Both the position numbers and the translations under genes were made by a program. A stretch of 64,000 bases of DNA from Marinicella sediminis. GTDB lineage: Bacteria; Pseudomonadota; Gammaproteobacteria; Xanthomonadales; Marinicellaceae. Under the pieces are notes generated by a model. It searched no databases, was not told where the DNA came from, and worked only from the letters and a program-made list of their open reading frames with translations. The stretch covers positions 62,001 to 126,000 of the forward strand of contig NZ_MVBD01000003.1 in the NCBI RefSeq assembly GCF_002000055.1. Direction: 5' to 3'. Positions 1 to 6,957 of this stretch are shown in pieces (position 1 is the stretch's first letter; each line of letters opens with the position of its first letter).

Positions 1-296
1 AGCCACAAGGTCAGCCACAGGCCGACAAATTCATCCCAGACGATACCGCCGTGGTCATGCACCCCCAAATCACGGCTGGCTTTGTCGCACAGGTAAATGC
101 CGAGCACAAAGGCCAGCACCACAACAGCCAGATACAGCCAGTGGTTCAATGGGGTCAGCAGCAGGTACAGTGGGATGGCGGCCAGCGTACCGAAGGTCCC
201 GGGCGCCTTGGGGGCCAGGCCGCTGCCAAAGCCAAAGGCCAGCAGGCCAGCCGGGGTTTGCAGGGCCACCTGGCGGGTTGTCATGGGATTATTCAT
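1..296 (-). CDS. pgpA: Phosphatidylglycerophosphatase A (partial, N-terminal 98 residues)
   Basis: The gene runs off the left edge, so only the N-terminal part is visible. The product removes the phosphate of phosphatidylglycerophosphate to make phosphatidylglycerol at the inner membrane. The visible protein has the family's APKAPGTFGT loop, two hydrophobic segments, and the conserved acidic motif DHGGIVWDEFVG. Its ATG (complement of 294-296) overlaps the thiL stop by 8 bases, which suggests translational coupling. The order nusB-thiL-pgpA is standard in Gammaproteobacteria and supports the call. Confidence 0.9.
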   Translation of the reverse strand, partial: MNNPMTTRQVALQTPAGLLAFGFGSGLAPKAPGTFGTLAAIPLYLLLTPLNHWLYLAVVVLAFVLGIYLCDKASRDLGVHDHGGIVWDEFVGLWLTLW

Positions 297-1194
297 GGGC
301 AAAATGCTGATAACCGGTCAATCCGGTGTGGATGGGTTTTTGGTGATGGGTCACGGTGATTCCGCGGTCTTCAGTCAAGCGACCAATGACCTGACAATCC
401 GCCGGCAGTCGGTGTTGATCACAGGCTTTGATGGTGAAGCAAAGCTGATAATCATCTCCGCCAGCCAGCACATGCGTGATCCAGTCGTCACTGGTTTGAA
501 TCACCGGTTTGATGGGAATGCGTTCCAGTTCAATGGTTGCACCGACTCCACTTTGTTCACAGATGTGGCCCAGGTCTGCCAGCAAACCATCAGACACATC
601 GATCATGGCGGTGGCCATTGTTTTGATGCTGGCGGCCAGTTCCAGTCGCGGTTGTGGGGTATGCAGTTGTGCCAGACAGGCGTCGTCGGCTTTGGGATGA
701 TGCAAGGCGAATGCCGCCGATCCCAGCTGACCACTGACCACAACAGCTTCACCGGCACTGGCCGTGTCCCTTCTGACTGGTTGCTCGCAGTCACCCAGCA
801 CGGTGACGCCAATACTCAGCGGGCCACGGGTGGTGTCACCTCCGATCAATTGGACATCGTACTGGTTGAGCAACTGGCTGAAACCCTGGACAAATGCTTT
901 GATCCAAGATTCGTTAACCGCAGGTAACGTCAGGTTGAGTAGTACCCATTTGGGCTGGGCACCCATCGCAGCCATGTCACTGAAATTGACGGCCAATGAT
1001 TTGTGACCTATGGTTGAGGCCGGGTCATCTGGTTTGAAATGGACCCCACTGACCAGGGTGTCGGTAGCAATCACCCAATGCCGGTTTGCAGCAGGTTTGA
1101 GGATGGCAGCGTCATCGCCAATGCCCAGCACCGTGTCTTTGTTGGTGCTGGTACATTGTGACTGGAGGTATTGAATCAGTTCGAATTCTTTGAT
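289..1194 (-). CDS. thiL: Thiamine-monophosphate kinase ThiL, apparently without a canonical start codon
   Basis: ThiL phosphorylates thiamine monophosphate to thiamine diphosphate, the last step of the cofactor pathway. Visible motifs are GIGDDAAIL, the DTLV segment, GGDTT, DVSDGL and GGDDYQLCF, in family order. The first ATG/GTG/TTG in this frame is a GTG at 1131, but a start there would remove about 21 residues. Upstream, the same frame encodes KEFELIQYLQSQ, a good match to the family N-terminus, and the only codon placed like a start is ATC at 1192-1194. The next codon boundary with a stop lies just upstream. I give the extent from that ATC (301 residues); the conservative start is 1131. 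The N-terminus overlaps the nusB 3' end by 19 bases, which suggests coupled translation. Confidence 0.88.
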   Translation of the reverse strand: MKEFELIQYLQSQCTSTNKDTVLGIGDDAAILKPAANRHWVIATDTLVSGVHFKPDDPASTIGHKSLAVNFSDMAAMGAQPKWVLLNLTLPAVNESWIKAFVQGFSQLLNQYDVQLIGGDTTRGPLSIGVTVLGDCEQPVRRDTASAGEAVVVSGQLGSAAFALHHPKADDACLAQLHTPQPRLELAASIKTMATAMIDVSDGLLADLGHICEQSGVGATIELERIPIKPVIQTSDDWITHVLAGGDDYQLCFTIKACDQHRLPADCQVIGRLTEDRGITVTHHQKPIHTGLTGYQHFAHE

Positions 1195-1649
1195 GCGGCA
1201 CCCATTTCAATCGATCGGGTGGCTGCTGCCACTTTGGTCAGTACGCCGTTGACGAAGGTGTGACCGCCTTCGGCACCAAATTCAGTGGCCATCAGAATGG
1301 CCTCATTGATCACCACTTTAAACGGGGTCTCCGGGTGTTTGAGCAGTTCATATGTGGCCATGGTCAACACGGCATACTCGACGGCACCCAAAGCGGATTT
1401 TTCCCGCCCCAGATGGGGGTCTATGTATGATTCGACTTCTGCTCGATTGGCTTCAATGTAACGCAATGCGGCTTTGAAAAACTCGGTGTCTACTTTGTTG
1501 AAATCCTGCTCTTCAAGGAATTGTTCGATCACCACGCGGGCCGTCATGTCGTTGTAATGCATCTGATACAGCGCCTGTACCAGTCGCTTGCGGGCACGGT
1601 GTTTACGTGCCAATGGCTCAGGGAGTCGTTTGTGTTTTTTGTTGACCAT
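1176..1649 (-). CDS. nusB: Transcription antitermination factor NusB
   Basis: NusB binds boxA RNA with NusE (ribosomal protein S10) and promotes antitermination in rRNA operons. The 157-residue protein carries the family pattern: the ARKRLVQALYQ helix near the N-terminus, EYAVLTMATYEL, and PFKVVINEAILMATEFGAEGGHTFVNGVL near the C-terminus is partly quoted here as VVINEAILMA and FVNGVLTKVA. An in-frame start at 1697 would overlap glyA, whereas the ATG at 1649 is preceded by AGGA at proper spacing, so I chose 1649. It lies 20 bases after glyA and overlaps thiL. Confidence 0.93.
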   Translation of the reverse strand: MVNKKHKRLPEPLARKHRARKRLVQALYQMHYNDMTARVVIEQFLEEQDFNKVDTEFFKAALRYIEANRAEVESYIDPHLGREKSALGAVEYAVLTMATYELLKHPETPFKVVINEAILMATEFGAEGGHTFVNGVLTKVAAATRSIEMGAASKNSN

Positions 1650-1669
1650 GTTTGTTCCTGCTGCCTGGT

Positions 1670-2923
1670 TTATCCGTAAACCGGAAATTGCTGACACAGT
1701 TGTGATACCTGTTCACGCACCCTGGTGACAACTTCATCGTTGTCCATGTCATCTAGGATATCACACATCCAATGGGTCATTTGAGAAAACTCCGCTTCAC
1801 CGAAACCACGGGTGGTGCCTGCCGGGGTGCCCAGTCGTAAACCGCTGGTGACGAACGGTGATCTTGGGTCATTGGGAACGGAATTCTTATTGACGGTGAT
1901 GTGGGCTTCACCCAGCCGCGCTTCAGCGTCTTTGCCGGTGATGTCCTTGTCAACCAGGTCCAACAGGAATAAGTGGTTTTCCGTGCCGCCTGAAACCACA
2001 TTGTAACCGCGATCAATGAACACCTGAGCCATCACCTGAGCATTGTTCACCACCTGTTGCTGGTAGGTTTTGAATTCGGGTTGCAGGGCTTCTTTAAAAG
2101 CCGTGGCTTTGGCGGCGATGACGTGCATCAGTGGACCGCCCTGAATGCCCGGGAACACCAGTGAGTTGAGCTTTTTCTCGATTTCAGTGTTGGCTTTGGC
2201 CAGGATGATGCCACCCCTTGGTCCTCGCAAGGTTTTGTGGGTGGTGGAAGTGGTGACATCAGCGATGTTGACTGGTGATGGATAGACATCGGCCGCAATC
2301 AGGCCAGCGACGTGGGCCATGTCAACCATAAAGTAAGCACCCACTTCATCAGCAATGTCCCTGAAGCGTTGCCAGTCGATGCGTTTGGAATAAGCCGAAA
2401 AGCCGCCAATGATTAACTTGGGCTGATGTTCTTTGGCCAGAGCACGGACTTCGTCGAAATCAATTTCACCGGTGGTTTCATCAATGCCATACTGAATGGC
2501 ATTGAACAGTTTGCCTGAGACATTCACTTTGGCACCGTGGGTCAGGTGGCCGCCATGGGCCAGTGACATGCCCAGAATGGTGTCACCTGGTTGTAACAGG
2601 GCCAGAAACACGGCCTGGTTGGCCTGTGATCCAGAGTGTGGCTGGACGTTGGCATAGGCTGCGCCGAACAGTTCTTTGACCCGTGCAATCGCCAGGTTTT
2701 CTGCCACATCTACGTGTTCACAACCACCGTAATAGCGTTTGCCGGGATAGCCTTCTGCGTATTTGTTGGTCATCTGGCAGCCCTGGGCTTCCATCACCGC
2801 TGGTGAACAATAATTTTCTGAGGCGATCAACTCGATGTGATCTTCCTGACGTTGGTTTTCTGCTTCTATGGCAGCGTACAATTCCGCATCGGCCTGGGCC
2901 AGTTTCAGTGATTTGTCAAACAT
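1670..2923 (-). CDS. glyA: Serine hydroxymethyltransferase
   Basis: A cytosolic PLP enzyme that interconverts serine plus tetrahydrofolate with glycine plus methylene-tetrahydrofolate. The 417-residue length equals the E. coli enzyme. Visible motifs include [36 protein letters not shown] and the PLP-lysine segment [15 protein letters not shown] with the lysine at residue 230. It is the first gene of a leftward run into nusB-thiL-pgpA. In many relatives nrdR and the riboflavin genes stand between glyA and nusB; here they are absent. Confidence 0.97.
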   Translation of the reverse strand: MFDKSLKLAQADAELYAAIEAENQRQEDHIELIASENYCSPAVMEAQGCQMTNKYAEGYPGKRYYGGCEHVDVAENLAIARVKELFGAAYANVQPHSGSQANQAVFLALLQPGDTILGMSLAHGGHLTHGAKVNVSGKLFNAIQYGIDETTGEIDFDEVRALAKEHQPKLIIGGFSAYSKRIDWQRFRDIADEVGAYFMVDMAHVAGLIAADVYPSPVNIADVTTSTTHKTLRGPRGGIILAKANTEIEKKLNSLVFPGIQGGPLMHVIAAKATAFKEALQPEFKTYQQQVVNNAQVMAQVFIDRGYNVVSGGTENHLFLLDLVDKDITGKDAEARLGEAHITVNKNSVPNDPRSPFVTSGLRLGTPAGTTRGFGEAEFSQMTHWMCDILDDMDNDEVVTRVREQVSQLCQQFPVYG

Positions 2924-2954
2924 GGGCGTGTCAGTGGTGCTTTAAAAAGGCGGT

Positions 2955-2983
2955 ATTTTAACCTGTCCAACCAGGCCTGTCAC
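2955..2983 (-). promoter_or_regulatory. Predicted sigma-70 promoter of glyA
   Basis: Read leftward, the site has -35 GTGACA, a 17-base spacer and -10 TAAAAT. Transcription would begin near 2948, about 25 bases before the glyA start. Each box has one mismatch to consensus. Confidence 0.5.
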
Positions 2984-2996
2984 CAAAAGCCGTTAA

Positions 2997-3428
2997 TCAA
3001 AAAGGCTTGGCAATCACCAGGTAAACCACCACCAGCAATGCCAGGGCCGGTACTTCATTGAAGACCCTGAACCAAACGTGGCTGTGTTGTTCAGTGCCGG
3101 CCCGGAAATGGTGGTGGATGCGGATACACCAGAAATGATAAAACACCAGCCCGGCAACCAGCGCCACTTTGGCAATAAACCAGCCTTGTTTGATGTAGTC
3201 CAGCCAGAAACTGCCGGCGATGCTGTATACCAGCAGGAGGGCAGATATCAAGGTGCCCCAAAAGGTGAACCACATCATTTTGATCAGCCGGTGCTCCATT
3301 CCCAGCAACATCTCACACAAGGGCTTTTCGGTGGTTTGGGCATGGTTGACATACAGTCTGGGCAGGTAAAACAGACAGGCAAACCAACTGACCACAAAGA
3401 AAACGTGAAAAGTTTTGATCCAGAGCAT
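2997..3428 (-). CDS. hemJ: Protoporphyrinogen IX oxidase HemJ
   Basis: HemJ is a small membrane oxidase that converts protoporphyrinogen IX to protoporphyrin IX in heme synthesis. The 143-residue protein has four hydrophobic segments, the N-terminal conserved FHVFFVVSWFACLFYLPRLYV-type segment (histidine at residue 8) and the later HHHF cluster after the third helix. An upstream start at 3473 is possible in frame, but the ATG at 3428 has GAGGAA six bases before it. The gene is divergent from the DUF6776-like operon, so a short shared promoter region lies between them. Confidence 0.88.
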   Translation of the reverse strand: MLWIKTFHVFFVVSWFACLFYLPRLYVNHAQTTEKPLCEMLLGMEHRLIKMMWFTFWGTLISALLLVYSIAGSFWLDYIKQGWFIAKVALVAGLVFYHFWCIRIHHHFRAGTEQHSHVWFRVFNEVPALALLVVVYLVIAKPF

Positions 3429-3497
3429 GATTGATTCCTCGCTGATGATGTGATTCTGTGGGTGTTGGGGCATTTTAACCTGAGATTACCAAGCCGG

Positions 3498-3506
3498 TGT
3501 TATAAT
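3498..3506 (+). promoter_or_regulatory. Extended -10 promoter of the DUF6776-bactofilin-erpA-nudC-mutM cluster
   Basis: TGTTATAAT is a perfect -10 with the TGn extension. No good -35 stands at 16-18 bases upstream, which is typical for extended -10 promoters. Predicted transcription start is near 3513, about 24 bases before the proposed GTG start. A leftward -10 (TAAAAT, complement of about 3473-3478) for hemJ lies just beside it. Confidence 0.5.
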
Positions 3507-3536
3507 GCCGTTTTTTTTGAACAATCGACAAGTGCA

Positions 3537-4292
3537 GTGACTGTCAAAACCCCAAAATATGTGCTTACCCAGGCTGAGGAAAAACCATCCTTTATCCGTC
3601 AGCATTGGTTGCTGTTTTCTTTGTTGGGACTGGCGGCCATGGCTTTCGTGATTGGTCGATACAGCAACATTGATGTATTGAATGCCTTTAAAGGGCAGAA
3701 AGAAACCTGGGAAGAGGTTAATCAGGAGTTGGCGCTGACCAATGAACAACAGCTGAAAACCATCAGTCGTCTGCAAACCGAGGTAAAAGTCAAAGAACAG
3801 GCCATCGCTGAGTTGCAGCGTAATCTGATGCTGTTGACCGAAGAAAAAGACACACTGAGGGTTGATCTGGCTTTTTATGAGAATCTGCTGAGTCACAAAG
3901 ATGACATCAAGTCACTCAGGGTCTTTGATCTGGAAGCCTCCGGCGATACAGACATGCTTTCAATTAAGTTGGTGCTGGCACAAAAACTGCAGCGGGCTCA
4001 AGTCGTTGAAGGCGTGATTGGATTACAATTGACCGGCATTGTTGAGGGTCAGGGACAGGTGTTGGATCTGGTCGATCAATTCAAACTGGATGATGCCTAT
4101 TCATTCAAATATTTTCAAATCAAGAAATACACAATCAGTTTACCCAAAGGTTTTATTCCCACCACGCTTTTAGTAGAATTACAAAGCAACAATAAACGGC
4201 AGTCTGCGATCACAGAAACCTTTGACTGGAGTGAAATCTGGCGTGAAAAAGCGCTGGAACAGGCTCTGTCAGCTGCATCGCAAACCGACTAA
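3537..4292 (+). CDS. Membrane-anchored coiled-coil protein, DUF6776-like
   Basis: From the GTG at 3537 the product has 251 residues: a short cytoplasmic tail, one membrane helix at about residues 20-38, a coiled coil of about 65 residues (KETWEEVNQEL to DLAFYENLL), and a C-terminal globular part of mostly beta character. No enzyme motif is visible. Its place just before bactofilin and erpA matches the conserved Pseudomonas-type arrangement in which a protein of this kind precedes bactofilin, so a role with the bactofilin scaffold is an inference from context. The start is uncertain: an ATG-like start at 3450 would overlap hemJ, and the promoter at 3498-3506 argues against it. Confidence 0.7.
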   Translation: MTVKTPKYVLTQAEEKPSFIRQHWLLFSLLGLAAMAFVIGRYSNIDVLNAFKGQKETWEEVNQELALTNEQQLKTISRLQTEVKVKEQAIAELQRNLMLLTEEKDTLRVDLAFYENLLSHKDDIKSLRVFDLEASGDTDMLSIKLVLAQKLQRAQVVEGVIGLQLTGIVEGQGQVLDLVDQFKLDDAYSFKYFQIKKYTISLPKGFIPTTLLVELQSNNKRQSAITETFDWSEIWREKALEQALSAASQTD

Positions 4293-4308
4293 CACAGGCT
4301 GAAATCAC

Positions 4309-4752
4309 ATGTTTAACAGCAAGCAACAAAAAAACAACAAAGAGACAGGAAAAATTATGGCCAGTAACCAACCTCATCAGGACATTGATACCATCATCGG
4401 ACCCAACACCACCATCAAGGGTGATCTGACTTTTTCAGGCAACATGCATCTGTTGGGCAGTGTTGAAGGTTCGATCGTTTCAACCACTGAAAATGACACC
4501 CTGATCATCAGTGACTCAGGCCGCATTAATGGTTCACTGAAAACGGGTAACCTGAACATCAATGGCACCGTGGAAGGCGACATCACGGTGACCGGTAAAA
4601 TGGAAGTCAACTCCAAAGCCCGCATCAACGGCAATATTTTCTATGTCAACATTGAAATGGAAACCGGTTCACAGGTGAATGGCAAACTGATTTATCAGGG
4701 CGGCGATGTAACTCCGATCAGCAACAAGAAAGCTGAAAAAGATGGAAAATAA
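4309..4752 (+). CDS. Bactofilin
   Basis: Bactofilins form nucleotide-independent filaments that act in cell shape and envelope placement. The 147-residue protein has a short polar N-terminus followed by the right-handed beta-helix core with the repeated I.G.I/G.L pattern ([42 protein letters not shown]). The N-terminal MFNSK stretch resembles the membrane-targeting tail of bactofilins and favours the ATG at 4309. An internal ATG at 4357 has a better ribosome site (AGGA, seven bases upstream) and would give 131 residues. The stop overlaps the erpA start by 11 bases. Confidence 0.92.
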   Translation: MFNSKQQKNNKETGKIMASNQPHQDIDTIIGPNTTIKGDLTFSGNMHLLGSVEGSIVSTTENDTLIISDSGRINGSLKTGNLNINGTVEGDITVTGKMEVNSKARINGNIFYVNIEMETGSQVNGKLIYQGGDVTPISNKKAEKDGK

Positions 4753-5077
4753 CCCCATTCATTTGTCATCATCAGCGGCCAGTAAAATCAGTCAGCTGGT
4801 TCTCGAGGAGATGAACCCTGATTTGAAATTCAGGGTGTACATCATTGGTGGAGGCTGTTCAGGGTTTCAATACGGATTTGCCTTTGAGGAAGACATCACC
4901 GATGGCGATGTGGTGGTTGAAGATCACGGGGTACAAATGATGGTTGATCCAATGAGTTTCCCTTACCTGATGGGTTCCACGGTGGACTATCTGGAGGATC
5001 TTCAGGGCTCCCGTTTTGTGGTGTCCAATCCCAATGCCAAATCCACTTGTGGTTGTGGCAGTTCATTTGCCATATGA
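4742..5077 (+). CDS. erpA: Iron-sulfur cluster insertion protein ErpA
   Basis: An A-type carrier that delivers Fe-S clusters to apoproteins, including those of isoprenoid synthesis. It has 111 residues and the three family cysteines, one in [11 protein letters not shown] and two in the C-terminal STCGCGSSF. The ATG lies inside the end of bactofilin and the stop overlaps nudC as ATGA, so expression is probably coupled along the cluster. Confidence 0.95.
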   Translation: MENNPIHLSSSAASKISQLVLEEMNPDLKFRVYIIGGGCSGFQYGFAFEEDITDGDVVVEDHGVQMMVDPMSFPYLMGSTVDYLEDLQGSRFVVSNPNAKSTCGCGSSFAI

Positions 5078-5958
5078 AAGCCGATCAGATTCACTTCATC
5101 CGAACCGAACTGGATCGCTGTGCCAATATGCGCGAACAAAAGCAGCGCATCAAACAGCTGAAAAAATTCAAAACCTGTCATTATGTGCCGGTTTACCGGG
5201 GTAACCACATTTATCCTGACTCGGATGAGGAATTCTATGTGTCACCGATGCCGCTGGGAAAACCAGACAACCAAAGTTTTCTGGGTATCCTCAACGACGA
5301 ACTGTGGTTTGGATGTGGGTTGACTGAAAAAGAAGCCGTCGCTTTGGAAATTCAATTGGAATGTCAGTTTGAGTCAATTCGTCAATATGCCATGGCGCTG
5401 AATGATGACATGGCCCACATTGCCTTGTATTCCAGAGGATTGGATTTGTGGCAGCGGCAGAAAAATTTCTGTTCCAAATGCGGCACCCGTAATCACCTGG
5501 AAAGCTCAGGTCATAAAATGGTCTGTGAAAACGGTCATGAACAATTTCCGCACATTGAGCCAGCGGTGATTGTGCTGGTTTCCAAAGGTGATCAGTGCCT
5601 GCTGGGTCGTAAGCACACCTGGCCCCCGAACGTGTATTCAACTTTGGCTGGCTTTGTAGAAGCTGGCGAGTCAATCGAAGATGCCGTCCACCGGGAAATC
5701 TATGAAGAGTCCAATGTACGGATCAAAAACGTCACTTATTTCGGTTCACAGCCCTGGCCCTTTCCTTCTTCGCTGATGTTGGCATTCAATGCCGAAGCGG
5801 TCTCTGATGACATCCGTCTGGACGATGAGATGGAAGATGTTCGCTGGTTCCACAAAGATGAACTGATTAAATGGGCCAAAGATGGCTCAATCATTTTATC
5901 ACCACGTTTCACGGTGGCCAATAACCTGATCAGTCATTTCCTTGGCAAACGGATCTGA
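5074..5958 (+). CDS. nudC: NAD(+)/NADH diphosphatase NudC
   Basis: This Nudix hydrolase cleaves NADH or NAD caps to NMN and AMP. The 294-residue protein has an N-terminal domain, a zinc-ribbon region near residues 135-170, a complete Nudix box ([16 protein letters not shown] followed by EE) and the NudC signature [11 protein letters not shown]. In the zinc ribbon the first pair is CSKCG, but the second pair reads CENGH, so the expected fourth cysteine is missing and a histidine may replace it. The start ATG shares bases with the erpA stop; mutM follows after 10 bases. Confidence 0.93.
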   Translation: MKADQIHFIRTELDRCANMREQKQRIKQLKKFKTCHYVPVYRGNHIYPDSDEEFYVSPMPLGKPDNQSFLGILNDELWFGCGLTEKEAVALEIQLECQFESIRQYAMALNDDMAHIALYSRGLDLWQRQKNFCSKCGTRNHLESSGHKMVCENGHEQFPHIEPAVIVLVSKGDQCLLGRKHTWPPNVYSTLAGFVEAGESIEDAVHREIYEESNVRIKNVTYFGSQPWPFPSSLMLAFNAEAVSDDIRLDDEMEDVRWFHKDELIKWAKDGSIILSPRFTVANNLISHFLGKRI

Positions 5959-5968
5959 TTGATCACCG

Positions 5969-6784
5969 ATGCCTGAGTTACCCGAAGTTGAAACCACCCT
6001 CCGGGGAATCGAACCCTGGCTTGATCAGCAGGTCATTGATTCGGTCAATGTGCGCAATGCATCTTTACGCTGGCCCATTCCGCCTGAAGTCAATGACCTG
6101 ACTGGTCTGAGCATCAAGCGCTTGTGGCGCAGGGCCAAATATCTGTTGCTTGAATTGTCTGATCAATCACATCTGATCATGCACCTGGGCATGTCGGGCA
6201 TGATGCGTGTGGTGCGTCCGGATGAGGTATACCAAAAACATGATCATTTTGAGTTGGTCATGGAAAACGGATATGCGCTCAGGCTCAATGACCCCCGTCG
6301 TTTTGGTTGTGTGTTGTGGACTGATGAGCCCATTGAATCCCATCAATTGCTGGCATCTTTAGGTCCTGAGCCGCTGTCAGCTGGGTTTGACGGCCAATGG
6401 CTGAAACAAGCCGCAGGAAAACGCACAGTGGCAGTTAAAAACCTGATCATGAATAATCATGTGGTGGTTGGTGTGGGCAATATTTATGCTTCAGAAGCCC
6501 TTTTTTTGGCAGGTATCAGGCCCGACAGACAGGCTGGCAGAATAGCTTTACAGCGGTATCAAAAACTGGCCGCAACCATTAAACAAGTGCTGGAACTGGC
6601 GATCCAGGCTGGTGGAACTACCTTGCGGGACTTCCGTCGTACCGACGGCCAACCCGGGTATTTCAAACAACAACTGAATGTTTATGGCCGGGCTGATCAA
6701 TCGTGTCTACAGTGTGGTAAAACCATCATCAACATCACCTTGGGTCAGCGAGCCAGTTACTATTGCCCGGGTTGTCAAACCTGA
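5969..6784 (+). CDS. mutM: Formamidopyrimidine-DNA glycosylase (Fpg)
   Basis: Removes 8-oxoguanine and ring-opened purines from DNA, with AP-lyase activity. The 271-residue protein begins with MPELPEVETT, whose proline 2 and glutamate 3 are catalytic. It has the helix-two-turn-helix region (NNHVVVGVGNIYASEALF) and ends with a four-cysteine zinc finger (CLQCG ... CPGCQ). It is the last gene of the rightward cluster; no clear terminator was found after it. Confidence 0.97.
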   Translation: MPELPEVETTLRGIEPWLDQQVIDSVNVRNASLRWPIPPEVNDLTGLSIKRLWRRAKYLLLELSDQSHLIMHLGMSGMMRVVRPDEVYQKHDHFELVMENGYALRLNDPRRFGCVLWTDEPIESHQLLASLGPEPLSAGFDGQWLKQAAGKRTVAVKNLIMNNHVVVGVGNIYASEALFLAGIRPDRQAGRIALQRYQKLAATIKQVLELAIQAGGTTLRDFRRTDGQPGYFKQQLNVYGRADQSCLQCGKTIINITLGQRASYYCPGCQT

Positions 6785-6957
6785 TCTTAGATGAAAAAAG
6801 GTGCGCTAAATGGCACTGCTTTTCGTATCACCTATAACTGAAGCTGTTTCTAATAATCCAGTGTAAGTCAATGAAATTTAACCAGAGTGCTGGTTCATCT
6901 GTGCTTGAATAAACACAGGGCTTTGGTTATCATCATTAAGATGTTTTCGGGTGAATT

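Noticed and set aside
97-927. A 276-residue rightward frame opposite pgpA and thiL
   Set aside because: It is the mirror of well-supported leftward genes and has no recognisable family sequence.
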